Source of the DNA: Candidatus Cloacimonadota bacterium
GTDB taxonomy: Bacteria > Cloacimonadota > Cloacimonadia > JGIOTU-2
Assembly (NCBI GenBank): GCA_016932035.1
Contig: JAFGDR010000011.1
Coordinates: forward strand, 1-64,000
Length of the DNA: 64,000 nt
Direction of reading: 5' to 3'
Each line of letters begins with the position of its first letter. Within the stretch, counting starts at the first letter, position 1. The position numbers were made by a program, and so were the translations under genes. The notes beneath the pieces were generated by a model that had not been told where the DNA came from, searched no databases, and was given only the letters and a program-made list of their open reading frames with translations. Shown here in pieces: positions 33,259 through 42,735 of this stretch.

Positions 33259-35199
33259 ATGGACTTTGATAAACACGGCATACTTGAAGTGACGAAGATG
33301 GATTATTCAGCAAAGCGTTCCAAAGCTGCTAATCCGGTTAAAGTGCAGGATCTGAGTTTTCGAGACGGACACCAGAGTCTTTTTGCAACTCGCGGCAGGA
33401 CCGAAGACATGCTCCCTGTTGCAGAGATGATGGATGAGGTTGGATTCTATTCCATGGAAGTGTGGGGTGGAGCAACCTTTGATACCATGCACAGATTCCT
33501 GAATGAAGATCCATGGGAACGGATCAGGACGCTGAAAAAATATATTAGGAAAACTCCTTTCTCCATGCTTCTTCGGGGGCAAAACCTCGTTGGATATAGA
33601 AACTATGCCGATGATGTGGTCGAAGCATTCGTACAGCGCGCATGTGATAATGGGATCGATATTTTCCGTGTTTTCGATGCACTGAACGATTTCAGAAACT
33701 TTGAAACAGCAGTCAGGGTCATCAAAAGGAACAACCGGCATTTTGAGGGTTCAATTTGTTACACACTGACCGAACCGCGTCTTGGCGGAGAGACATATAA
33801 TCTCCAATATTATACAGAAAAAGCCCGTCAGCTTGAAGAATTTGGAGCAGACACGATCTGCATCAAAGATATGGCTGGTCTTATTTCTCCATATGATGCA
33901 TATAATCTTGTAAAAGCATTGAAGAAACAGACGAACATTCCTATCCATCTTCACACACATTTCACCTCTGGTATGGGAGACCTCTCACTATTCAAAGCTA
34001 TCGAAGCTGGGGTTGATATCATCGACACATGCATGGCTCCCTATGCATACAGAACTTCACACCCTGCCATCGAACCGCTGGTTGTCTCTCTCTGGGGAAC
34101 GAATCGTGATACCGGTTTTGACATCAATAAACTGGTCGAAATCGACAGGGAGATGGAGAAACATATTCCCAAATACAAGCATCTACTCGACAATACCAAA
34201 AATGCGATCATCGATATCAATGTGATCTTACATCAGACCCCAGGCGGTATGCTGTCTAACCTTGTAAACCAGCTCCGCGAAATGGATGCGCTGGACAGAC
34301 TCGAGGATGTGTTTGAAGCGCTGCCAAAAGTAAGAAAAAAACTTGGTCAGGTTCCGCTTGTGACACCAACTAGCCAGATCATCGGTATTCAAACGGTTAA
34401 TAATGTGCTTTTTGACAAACGAGAAGGTAAATTCTCTCGTATCACTGAACAGGTCAAAGACCTCTGCTTTGGTCTGTATGGACAAACTCCTCTTCCAATT
34501 GATAAAAAAGTTCAGAAGAAAGCTCTCAAGAAATATCCCCGTGGCAAAAAGCCGATTACAACACGTCCCGGTGATTTACTCGAGCCGGAACTGCCAAAAG
34601 TAAAAGAAGATGTGAAATGGCTTGCGAAAGACATCGATGACGAAATCCTCTGTGCGATCTATCCTGTCACAGGAAAACGCTTCCTCCGCTGGAAATATGG
34701 ACTTGAAGAAGTTCCTGACAATGTAAAACCGAAGACTCTCGAAGACATTGAAAAAGAGAATGAGATCATTCAAAAAGCCCTTTCCGGTGAAGTGGTACAT
34801 AAAACCGAAAAAGAAAAACCCGCAAATCTGCGTTCCTTTGACGTGTATGTTGATGGGGAATATTTCAACGTTGAAGTAGCAGATCCAAGAGCTCCTCAGG
34901 TTAGAACAAGCACTCCAGCCCCAAAACCAAAACCAAGAAACGAGAAAAAGCCTCTTCATGTTGATGAATCCGGCTTACTCCGCGCACCGATTCCAAGCAT
35001 GATATTCGAATACAGGAAAAAAGTTGGCGATGTCGTTAAAGCTGGTGAGACAGTTGTTGTACTCGAAGCAATGAAGATGTTCAACAACCTTGCAGCTCCC
35101 TGTGACGGTATTGTCAAAGAGATCAGGTTCAAAGCCGGTGAATCCGTGAAAAAGGGCGAAATTCTTTGTTATATTGAAAAAAGTAATAAGAAAAAATAA
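33259..35199 (+). CDS. oadA: Pyruvate/oxaloacetate carboxyltransferase with biotin domain (OadA/5S-1.3S type)
   Basis: A 646-residue cytosolic enzyme. The N-terminal HMGL-like TIM barrel carries VQDLSFRDGHQSL, SMEVWGGATFD and HLHTHFTSGMG (metal-binding His pair). A conserved carboxylase domain follows (GQTPLPIDKKVQ, YPVTGKRFLRWKYG). A proline-rich linker (TSTPAPKPKPRNEKK) joins it to a C-terminal biotinyl domain with EAMKM, biotin attachment Lys about 606. With mmdA and the small subunit it could form a transcarboxylase moving CO2 from methylmalonyl-CoA to pyruvate. No membrane beta subunit (OadB/MmdB) is nearby, which favours transcarboxylase over a sodium pump, unless that gene is elsewhere. 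Confidence 0.92.
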   Translation: MDFDKHGILEVTKMDYSAKRSKAANPVKVQDLSFRDGHQSLFATRGRTEDMLPVAEMMDEVGFYSMEVWGGATFDTMHRFLNEDPWERIRTLKKYIRKTPFSMLLRGQNLVGYRNYADDVVEAFVQRACDNGIDIFRVFDALNDFRNFETAVRVIKRNNRHFEGSICYTLTEPRLGGETYNLQYYTEKARQLEEFGADTICIKDMAGLISPYDAYNLVKALKKQTNIPIHLHTHFTSGMGDLSLFKAIEAGVDIIDTCMAPYAYRTSHPAIEPLVVSLWGTNRDTGFDINKLVEIDREMEKHIPKYKHLLDNTKNAIIDINVILHQTPGGMLSNLVNQLREMDALDRLEDVFEALPKVRKKLGQVPLVTPTSQIIGIQTVNNVLFDKREGKFSRITEQVKDLCFGLYGQTPLPIDKKVQKKALKKYPRGKKPITTRPGDLLEPELPKVKEDVKWLAKDIDDEILCAIYPVTGKRFLRWKYGLEEVPDNVKPKTLEDIEKENEIIQKALSGEVVHKTEKEKPANLRSFDVYVDGEYFNVEVADPRAPQVRTSTPAPKPKPRNEKKPLHVDESGLLRAPIPSMIFEYRKKVGDVVKAGETVVVLEAMKMFNNLAAPCDGIVKEIRFKAGESVKKGEILCYIEKSNKKK

Positions 35200-35363
35200 T
35201 CAAGAACACACTTCTTAATTTATTACATAGATTTCACTATAAATCATGATCTATCCAAACTAGGTATTTCAGTCTCTAATTTCTTAAAAAATTCAGAACG
35301 ATTTCATTTTTTCCTTGCATATTTTTTTAGTGTACATAGAAAGAGAATACAAAGGCGGTTTAT

Positions 35364-36857
35364 ATGTTAGAAAAAATTGGAATTTTTTTATGTCTTATGC
35401 TTTTTTCGACAAACCTCTGGGCTGAAACGCTTGAACCATCTCTTGCAGGCACATGGTATCCTGGTTCAAAAAAAGAACTAGAAAGTATGCTTACAAAGTT
35501 CTTTGATAATGTTGAGTTGGGTAAGAACAAGAATATTATCCCTTTTGGAATCATATCACCTCATGCCGGGCTTGTTTATTCCGGTCCGATCGCTGCGTAT
35601 GGATACACACTCCTGAAAAATGGAAATTTCGATACGGTAATCATTATTGCAACAAGCCATCGATACAATGCAGGAAAGATCAGTATATACAGCGGAGATA
35701 ACGTAAAATCACCGCTCGGTTCATCAAAAGTAGATAAAGAGATCGCTCAAAAAATTCTTGCATCGCATACTGATTTCGAATATATACCGCAGGTCTTTAC
35801 TGATGGCGAGAACAGCTTCGAAACACAACTTCCCTTTGTACAATACCAGCTCCCAAACGCTGAGATCGTTCCTATTATGACAGCGACAAATGATTATTCG
35901 CTCCTCAATAATCTTGCACATGCGCTCATTTCAATTATTGAATATTCCGACAAGAAGATCGCGCTGGTTGCAAGTTCGGATATGGCACATTTCCATCCTT
36001 ACAAGCAAACTGTAGATATGGATCGTCACACGATCGATGTGATCCTGAGCATGGATGAAGAAGAACTGAAAAAAGAAGTTGCTCGGGGAAAATGTGAGAT
36101 CTGCGGATTCCACTCGATCTATCCATTTATGAAAGTTATGAAATACTTCGGTGCTGACAAACCGATCATGCTCGCTTACCAGAACTCAGCTGACATTACT
36201 GGTGATCAGTACTCGGGACATATCGTTGGATATTCCTCGATCATTTTTCCTGAACCGGAGACTGGTATTCAGAACAAAATAACTGAAGAAGAAGGTGACG
36301 TGTATACGACTGAAGAAAAAAAATATCTCCTCGATCTTGCGCGAAAAAGCATTGTATATTATCTTAAAAATGGGAAACGTATGCAGCCAGAAAAACCAGA
36401 TAATTCAAAATTGACCGAAGATCGGGCAGTATTTGTCACATTGAATGAATTTGGAGACCTGCGTGGTTGCATCGGGCACATGGATGCGCAGATGCCGCTT
36501 TATCAAGCTGTTTCAAAAATGGCTGTTTCTGCTGCTGTCGAAGATCCTCGCTTTACGAAAGTAAAAGAAAAAGAACTTCAAAATATTACCATAGAAATTT
36601 CAGTGCTGTCACCTATGGAAAAGATAACGGACTGGAAGCAGATACGCATGGGTATCGATGGGGTTTGGATCAGAAAAGGATGGCAAAGCGGTGTTTTCCT
36701 GCCCCAGGTTGCCACTGAAACCGGTTGGGACAGAGTGACATTCCTTGAAAATCTGTGCGCTCATAAAGCCGGTCTGCCCCGAGATGCATACAAAGATCCG
36801 AGTACAGAAATTTACATTTATCAGGTAGAGAAGTTCAGCGAAGAAGAGTTAGATTAA
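35364..36857 (+). CDS. amrB-amrA: AmmeMemoRadiSam system protein B-A fusion (Memo + AMMECR1)
   Basis: A 497-residue protein. A signal peptide (MLEKIGIFLCLMLFSTNLWA) is followed by a Memo domain (about 22-285): LAGTWYPGS, IISPHAGLVYSGP, ATSHRYNAG, SSDMAHFHPY and CEICGFHSIYPF, holding the His/Cys set expected in Memo. An AMMECR1 domain follows (about 320-490): FVTLNEFGDLRGCIGH, AVEDPRFTKV, GVWIRKGWQSGVFLPQVA. The radical SAM partner lies at 17280-18362. Both have hydrophobic export-like N-termini. In this conserved but unsolved system the fusion implies that Memo and AMMECR1 act in one complex. Confidence 0.93.
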   Translation: MLEKIGIFLCLMLFSTNLWAETLEPSLAGTWYPGSKKELESMLTKFFDNVELGKNKNIIPFGIISPHAGLVYSGPIAAYGYTLLKNGNFDTVIIIATSHRYNAGKISIYSGDNVKSPLGSSKVDKEIAQKILASHTDFEYIPQVFTDGENSFETQLPFVQYQLPNAEIVPIMTATNDYSLLNNLAHALISIIEYSDKKIALVASSDMAHFHPYKQTVDMDRHTIDVILSMDEEELKKEVARGKCEICGFHSIYPFMKVMKYFGADKPIMLAYQNSADITGDQYSGHIVGYSSIIFPEPETGIQNKITEEEGDVYTTEEKKYLLDLARKSIVYYLKNGKRMQPEKPDNSKLTEDRAVFVTLNEFGDLRGCIGHMDAQMPLYQAVSKMAVSAAVEDPRFTKVKEKELQNITIEISVLSPMEKITDWKQIRMGIDGVWIRKGWQSGVFLPQVATETGWDRVTFLENLCAHKAGLPRDAYKDPSTEIYIYQVEKFSEEELD

Positions 36858-37330
36858 TCTTTGAAAAATTCTTCATATTCAGGAAAATAGAAATCCTTCG
36901 ATGCTCGCTTCTTTGAGAACGTGAAATAGGTTACGTATCCTTCTGCGCAAAGGGTATCATCAGCATCGAGTAACCGGACATAAACTGTATAGAGATTCCT
37001 TCTTATTTGATGCATTTTCGCACGAAGGGTGATGGTTCCTCTATTCACATATGCTGCTTTTTTGTACTTAACTTCAAGTTTTGATGTAACACCGGCTGTT
37101 CTTCCCTTGATCAAAACCACCCAGCTTCCGATCTCATCGATGAGGGCTGATTGGATGCCACCATGGAGCACATCTAAATAACCCTGAAAAAAATCCTTTG
37201 GTTCCCAGAAGGAAACAATTTCATCCTCGTCTTCAAAAAAAGTCAACTGTAGTCCGCACTCATTATTGGGAGCACATCCAAAACAGTTATAACCATCATA
37301 TTTTTTATAAGGATTTAAAATTTCTCGCAT
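36854..37330 (-). CDS. PaaI-like hotdog thioesterase
   Basis: A 158-residue single hotdog domain. CFGCAPNNECGLQL near the N-terminus and the active-site-like segment GYLDVLHGGIQSALIDEIGSW (a hallmark of acyl-CoA thioesterases, here about residues 50-70) identify it. Expected to hydrolyse acyl-CoA thioesters in the cytosol; substrate unknown. Its 3' end overlaps that of the Memo-AMMECR1 gene by 4 bp (convergent). Confidence 0.87.
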   Translation of the reverse strand: MREILNPYKKYDGYNCFGCAPNNECGLQLTFFEDEDEIVSFWEPKDFFQGYLDVLHGGIQSALIDEIGSWVVLIKGRTAGVTSKLEVKYKKAAYVNRGTITLRAKMHQIRRNLYTVYVRLLDADDTLCAEGYVTYFTFSKKRASKDFYFPEYEEFFKD

Positions 37331-37444
37331 AATACCTGCTTTCTTTGCATAAGAAATTTTTACGATGAAATTCTTTTCAAGTTTTTCTCATTACCTTGAC
37401 GAAAAATATCAGCACATTTCACTCTCTGTGGAAAGTTGAATTTG

Positions 37445-38806
37445 ATGAAGAACACGAAAGCAAAACTCATTGACGGTCCAATTGGTAAGCTGCTGATCAA
37501 ACTCACAGCTCCTATGATAATCGGCATGCTCGGTATGGTTGCATTTAATCTGGTTGACACCTTTTTTGTTGGCAGATTGGGTGCAACACAGCTCGCAGCG
37601 CTGAGTTTTACATTTCCCGTAGTACTAATAGTAAACAGCATAGCCCTTGGTATTGGTATGGGTGCATCAGCTATCATTTCACGAGCCATTGGTGAAGGAG
37701 ATACGTATAAGGTGCGTAGGATTACCACAGACAGTCTTTTGCTTGCAGTTGTACTCGTTTTTATTTTTGTCAGTATCGGTCTTTCGACCATCGGTCCGCT
37801 TTTCCGGCTTCTGGGTGCCACTGCGCAGACACTCCCCTATATCAAACAATACATGGGGATTTGGTATTACGGTATGTTCTTCGTGCTGATCCCGATGGTT
37901 GGCAATAATGCGATCAGAGCAACTGGCGACACGAAAACACCCAGTGCGATCATGGTTGTGGCAGTGATCATGAACTTTATCATGGACCCGATGCTGATTT
38001 TTGGCTTAGGACCCTTTCCTAAGTTAGGAATCCGTGGTGCAGCAATCTCAACTGTAATCGCTCGTTTCAGCGCTTCGGTAGCTGCCACATGGGTTCTGGT
38101 TCGCCGGGATCGAATGGTAACCTTTGAAAAAGTATCCGTTAAAGAAATCTTGGCATCTTGGAAATCAGTTCTCTATATTGGTATACCTATAGCCGGTGCC
38201 CGTATGATCCTCCCTCTTTCTGTTGGTGTAATGACCCGTATCATATCTTCATACGGATCCAAAGCTGTAGCAGGATTTGGTGTGGCATCGAGGATTGAAT
38301 TCTTTGCACTCGCAGTTATACGAGCTCTCTCTTCTGTATTCGGACCTTTTATCGGACAGAATCTTGGCGCCCGTTTGTTTAATCGTGTAAAAAGGGGACT
38401 TCGACTGGCTGAGATATTTTCTCTCATCTGGGGATTTGGTTCTTTTATCATACTTTTTGTATTTGCCAGACCAATCGCAGGAATATTCAACAAAGATCCA
38501 ATGATCATTGAAACGATCGTGAAATATCTCTCGATCGTTCCCCTTGGTTACGGCTTACAGGGAGTTCTTCTGCTTTCCAATGTATCTCTTAATGTTCTGC
38601 AAAAACCCTTTCATGCTGCCGGGCTTGTTACCATACAGATGTTTGTGCTTTATATTCCCCTTGCTTATGTTGGTTCACTCATCATGAACATTCAGGGAGC
38701 ATTCATCGGCATTGCTGTTTCTTATTGTGTTGCAGGAATTATCTCTCATTTTATTGCGGTTGATCATATTAGAAAAGCAGAAAAGGAGTTAATGACTGAT
38801 AAGTAA
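37445..38806 (+). CDS. MATE family efflux transporter
   Basis: About 453 residues, twelve membrane segments in two halves. The first MATE helix reads LIKLTAPMIIGMLGMVAFNLVDTFFVG. GGAAAG before ATG 37445 makes this a better start than the in-frame TTG 37436. MATE proteins export cationic drugs or metabolites in exchange for Na+ or H+. No regulator adjoins. Confidence 0.92.
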   Translation: MKNTKAKLIDGPIGKLLIKLTAPMIIGMLGMVAFNLVDTFFVGRLGATQLAALSFTFPVVLIVNSIALGIGMGASAIISRAIGEGDTYKVRRITTDSLLLAVVLVFIFVSIGLSTIGPLFRLLGATAQTLPYIKQYMGIWYYGMFFVLIPMVGNNAIRATGDTKTPSAIMVVAVIMNFIMDPMLIFGLGPFPKLGIRGAAISTVIARFSASVAATWVLVRRDRMVTFEKVSVKEILASWKSVLYIGIPIAGARMILPLSVGVMTRIISSYGSKAVAGFGVASRIEFFALAVIRALSSVFGPFIGQNLGARLFNRVKRGLRLAEIFSLIWGFGSFIILFVFARPIAGIFNKDPMIIETIVKYLSIVPLGYGLQGVLLLSNVSLNVLQKPFHAAGLVTIQMFVLYIPLAYVGSLIMNIQGAFIGIAVSYCVAGIISHFIAVDHIRKAEKELMTDK

Positions 38807-38926
38807 TCGGATTAATTCCAACATAAAAAGTACTATTTTATATTTTTTTAAAAGGTTGACAACCACATCAAGGTTTTAAAATCCAAATAACTTTTTAAAG
38901 TGAAAAAACACAAGGAGCAAAAAAAA

Positions 38927-39928
38927 ATGAAGATTATTAAAATCGCGCTCATTGTCATTATGGTTGCTTTGCTTTCTTTTTGTAAGACAACAAGCAATTC
39001 TAATGACAAGCCAAACCCTCCCTCAAATCCAACTCCAGCAGATGGATCAACAAATGTCGCAGTAAATACTGATTTAGAATGGGAATGCACAGACCCCGAA
39101 GGTGATCCACTCACCTATGATGTGTATCTTGGAATCGACCCAAATCCCGGTGCAGCTGAACTTGTTGCCCAGAATATAGCTGCAACGCTTTTCGACCCGG
39201 GTGCGCTTAATTATGTAACAAAATATTTCTGGAAGATCGTTGCTGACGATGATTCAAAAAGCACACAAGCCGGACCAATATGGGAATTCACAACAACTGG
39301 TTTTACTGAAGAATTTAACGATGTTGCTTATAACTTCGTTGCCGAAGATGGAAGATGGTACACCTTTGGTGGCAACTTGGTTATGGAAGGAGCTGAAAAT
39401 GATTCCTGGGCAAGCGCTTATTATAATCAGCAGTTTTCAGATTACACGTTCGAAACCCGTGTTGCTAGAATTGAAAGCGTTATAACCCAAGGATATACTT
39501 TTGGTTTGTTCTTTAGATCAAATGGATTTATGAGTTATGATACAAAATCCGCCGACGGTTATCTCCTCAGTATTGATGCATGGGGTGAATATAGTGTATG
39601 GCGTATAGAAAGTGGTGTTGAAACAGAAATCATCCCTTGGACATATACAGTAAATCTTGGCTATGGTCTCAATGCTTTCAGTAAGGTTAAGATTGTTGCA
39701 AATGGATCAAACTTTGATATCTATTTCAATGATGTCTGGACTGACAGCTTCTCTGATGCGACATTCCCAACTGGCTATGTTACACTTACCACCTGGGATT
39801 CAGTTGATGGAGACAATGAAATCTGGTGGCAGTACTACTCTGTAGCTGCACCTGAAACTGTAAAAGGTACTTCAATACATCATACTCCTGTGCAATCTGA
39901 TAATTCATCTGCACATTCACCAAAATAA
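38927..39928 (+). CDS. Lipoprotein with Ig/FN3-like and concanavalin-like domains
   Basis: 333 residues. A signal helix ends in SFC (Cys about 19), a plausible lipobox. An Ig/FN3-like domain follows (PSNPTPADGSTNVAVNTDLEW, DPEGDPLTYDVYLG), then a beta-rich domain from about 135 with WYTFGGNLVMEG, YTFGLFFRSNG and NGSNFDIYFNDVW that looks like a laminin G/glucanase fold. It is probably surface-exposed and may bind glycans. AGGAG supports ATG 38927 over GTG 38900. It ends in a strong terminator. Confidence 0.78.
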   Translation: MKIIKIALIVIMVALLSFCKTTSNSNDKPNPPSNPTPADGSTNVAVNTDLEWECTDPEGDPLTYDVYLGIDPNPGAAELVAQNIAATLFDPGALNYVTKYFWKIVADDDSKSTQAGPIWEFTTTGFTEEFNDVAYNFVAEDGRWYTFGGNLVMEGAENDSWASAYYNQQFSDYTFETRVARIESVITQGYTFGLFFRSNGFMSYDTKSADGYLLSIDAWGEYSVWRIESGVETEIIPWTYTVNLGYGLNAFSKVKIVANGSNFDIYFNDVWTDSFSDATFPTGYVTLTTWDSVDGDNEIWWQYYSVAAPETVKGTSIHHTPVQSDNSSAHSPK

Positions 39929-39949
39929 TTCAAGTAATGTAAAATTTTC

Positions 39950-39980
39950 AACCCGGTGGTTTCTGCTACCGGGTTTTTTT
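39950..39980 (+). terminator. Rho-independent terminator
   Basis: AACCCGGT (39950-39957) pairs with ACCGGGTT (39968-39975), followed by T-run to 39980. Confidence 0.9.
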
Positions 39981-39991
39981 ATGATAAAAAA

Positions 39992-40021
39992 TTGACTATA
40001 TTTACAAAAAATACTTACAAT
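39992..40021 (+). promoter_or_regulatory. Promoter of the tldD operon
   Basis: TTGACT (39992-39997), 18-bp spacer, TACAAT (40016-40021), about 20 bp before the ribosome-binding site GGAGG of tldD. Confidence 0.6.
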
Positions 40022-40043
40022 ACAGACAAAGTTAGGAGGTCCT

Positions 40044-41408
40044 ATGCTATCTAAGTTAAAGCATATTTTACAAAAAGCAGATGCAGATTATGCTGACATT
40101 CGATACGAGATCAAAAAGAACACTCTCATTACGATCAACGGGAAGGAACTCTCAAATATCGGATCAACAACAACGGATGGTTATGTCATTCGTGTTCTGA
40201 AAAACGGCGGATTTACATCTGTTGCGTTCACACGGGAAGCCGATGCGGAAAAAGCACTCAAAACAGCAGAAGAAAACGCAGAACTCATTGGCAACACAAT
40301 TGAGAAACCTGTTAAACTTGCCCAAGTACCAATCATCAAAGACACATTCATCCCTGAGTTAAAAGACGATCCAAGAGACATTTCTATCGAAGAGAAGCTT
40401 TCACTTCTGCGACATTATAATGACATTCCCTTATCTAACGAAAAAGTAGCAATGACCAATATGCGTTATTTTGAAGTGACAAGGGAGAAATATTTCTTGT
40501 CTTCAGAAGGAGCTGAAATCCACGAAGATCTCATAACAACCGGCATTGGGGGAGGTATTACAAGCAAAGAAGGAAATCTTGTACAAAACTTGCGCATCGG
40601 TGCCGGCGGTAGTGACGGTTTCTATACACTTCGAGACCTTGAAAGCAAATTTGAAGATAGAACGAAAATCGTGGTTGACTTGCTCAAAGCTGAACCGGTC
40701 AAAGCAGGTTCATATAATTGTATTCTGAACCAGGGACTGGCAGGCGTTTTTGCACATGAAGCATTTGGTCATTTCTCAGAAGCCGATATTGTTGAGTCTT
40801 TACCTGCAATGAGAGAAAAAATGCAGATCGGGAATAAACTTGGAAGTGATGTACTCTCGATCACTGATAATGCGACCCTTCCGAACCAGCTTGGTTTTTA
40901 TAAATATGATGATGAAGGAGTCGCTGTTCGAAAAGTGAACCTTCTTACAAATGGTGTGCTGACCGGCAGACTGCATTCTCGAAGAACTGCAGCAGAATTT
41001 GGAGAACCAATTTCCGGACACTGCGTTGCTGAGGATTATCGCTATGCTCCAATTATAAGAATGGGAAATATCTTCATCGAACCAAAAGAGAACACATTCG
41101 AACAACTCATGGCAAAACTTGGTGACGGTCTGTATATACTCGATCCTAAAGGTGGACAGACCTCAGGGGAGAACTTCACCTTTGGCGCTCAGTACGGTTA
41201 CTTTGTGAAAAATGGGAAAAAGGATAAGATGATCCGAGACATCAACATGTCAGGCAATCTCTATCAAACACTCAAGGATATCACGTCGATCGGAAATGAT
41301 CTTGAATTAAAACAAACTGGCGGATGCGGCAAAGGGCAGACCAATATCCGATCCTGCCATGGAGCACCGCACATCCTTGTAAAAAATGTCGTAATAGGAG
41401 GTGTCTAA
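40044..41408 (+). CDS. tldD: TldD family metallopeptidase
   Basis: A 454-residue cytosolic zinc protease subunit. The zinc motif HEAFGH (in GVFAHEAFGHFSEAD, about residue 238) is diagnostic for TldD, which works with TldE/PmbA as a heterodimer that degrades unfolded or modified peptides. The conserved GGQTSGENFTFGAQYGY and C-terminal GGCGKGQTNIRSCHGAPH fit the family. RBS GGAGG. Its stop overlaps the next gene's start (TAATG). Confidence 0.95.
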   Translation: MLSKLKHILQKADADYADIRYEIKKNTLITINGKELSNIGSTTTDGYVIRVLKNGGFTSVAFTREADAEKALKTAEENAELIGNTIEKPVKLAQVPIIKDTFIPELKDDPRDISIEEKLSLLRHYNDIPLSNEKVAMTNMRYFEVTREKYFLSSEGAEIHEDLITTGIGGGITSKEGNLVQNLRIGAGGSDGFYTLRDLESKFEDRTKIVVDLLKAEPVKAGSYNCILNQGLAGVFAHEAFGHFSEADIVESLPAMREKMQIGNKLGSDVLSITDNATLPNQLGFYKYDDEGVAVRKVNLLTNGVLTGRLHSRRTAAEFGEPISGHCVAEDYRYAPIIRMGNIFIEPKENTFEQLMAKLGDGLYILDPKGGQTSGENFTFGAQYGYFVKNGKKDKMIRDINMSGNLYQTLKDITSIGNDLELKQTGGCGKGQTNIRSCHGAPHILVKNVVIGGV

Positions 41409-42715
41409 TGGAAAAGTTACTGGAAATGGCAAAAAAAGTCTGCGACCAGGCAGAGATTTATTACAACGAACCGAATTCATCGGAAGTAATATTCCAAAAA
41501 GGTGAACTTCATGACATCGAAAGTCAGTTGCAGTCGGGCATGGCACTTCGTATTATCAAGGACGGGAAACTCGGTTTCTCCTATACAAAGAATCTTATCG
41601 ACCGAGAAGAATTCCTGCAAAATGCCCTGGATTCTCTTAAGGGTGGCGTAAAAGCAGAATATTCATTCCCTCTGACAAAAGACCTCCCGAAACTCAGCAC
41701 ATATAATCCCCGTATTGAAGAAGTGTCATCATCAAAAATGGTTGATGAATGCCAGAAGATCGCTGATGCAATACTCGCCAAAACCAATGCTGAATTAGAA
41801 ATTGTGGGATACAAAGAGATTAACAACATCAAAATTCTCAATAGCATCGGCACAGATCTTCAAGGTAAATCTGGAACAAATGGCTACTGGATAAATGTTA
41901 TCTATCCGGGCGGTGGTGCAGGTCTCGAAAGGGTGTATGATGAAAAAACACCATTCTCGCTCTCTCAAGATGAAGTATCGAAACTTATCGAGTTGTATAA
42001 TAAATCATCCAAAGAAGTGAATATACAAAGTGGTAAAATGAAGGTGCTCTACATGCCGGGAAGTATGTATACGCTTCTCTGGCGTTTGAGCAGTGGGACA
42101 AATGCACAGAGTATTTTTGAAGATGTGTCTCCGATCAAAAAAGACATCGGTAAAAAAATCGTGAGTGAATTAATCACCTTCTATGATGATCCACTCGATG
42201 ATTCTGTGACAGGAGCTCGCAGCTTCGACGATGAGGGTGTTCAAACGAAAAGAATGAATATCATAGAGAAGGGGGTCTTACGCTCATTCTTCTATGATCT
42301 GAACTATGGAAAGAAACTCGGCGTTCAATCGACAGGTCACGGTTACCGCTCATCCATGTGGGGAGGTGACCCCATTACGATGACTCCATCACCCCATCTT
42401 GGTCATCCCCGTTTTGAACTCGGTAATAAATCCTTTGAAGAACTCGTTGCAATGATGGACACGGGCATCATTCTCGATGGTGTCATGGGAGCTCATAGCG
42501 GAAATATCCCAAATGGTGATTACTCAGTCGGCGTCAGTCCCGGTTTGTACGTTGAAAAAGGTGAGATCGTCGGACGGGTCAAAGATGTTATGGTAGCTGG
42601 AAATGTATATGATACATTGAAGAAGGTAATTGCAATCGAAAATAAACTTCATTCCTGCTGGGGTGGTATAATGCCTGCCATTCTGTGTAATGATATTAGC
42701 GTTTCAGCAAAATAG
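41408..42715 (+). CDS. pmbA: TldE/PmbA family protein
   Basis: 435 residues from the overlapping ATG 41408 behind GGAGG. It is the catalytically inactive partner of TldD: no HExxxH, but the shared fold is recognised by SGMALRIIKDGKLGFSYT, GARSFDDEGVQTKRMNIIEKG and SGNIPNGDYSVGVSPGLYVEKGE (spread over residues 40-410). With TldD it forms the peptide-degrading complex; in other bacteria this acts on microcin or RiPP precursors, but no such precursor is seen here. Confidence 0.93.
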   Translation: MEKLLEMAKKVCDQAEIYYNEPNSSEVIFQKGELHDIESQLQSGMALRIIKDGKLGFSYTKNLIDREEFLQNALDSLKGGVKAEYSFPLTKDLPKLSTYNPRIEEVSSSKMVDECQKIADAILAKTNAELEIVGYKEINNIKILNSIGTDLQGKSGTNGYWINVIYPGGGAGLERVYDEKTPFSLSQDEVSKLIELYNKSSKEVNIQSGKMKVLYMPGSMYTLLWRLSSGTNAQSIFEDVSPIKKDIGKKIVSELITFYDDPLDDSVTGARSFDDEGVQTKRMNIIEKGVLRSFFYDLNYGKKLGVQSTGHGYRSSMWGGDPITMTPSPHLGHPRFELGNKSFEELVAMMDTGIILDGVMGAHSGNIPNGDYSVGVSPGLYVEKGEIVGRVKDVMVAGNVYDTLKKVIAIENKLHSCWGGIMPAILCNDISVSAK

Positions 42716-42735
42716 GAAAAAAAAGAAGGAGTACT

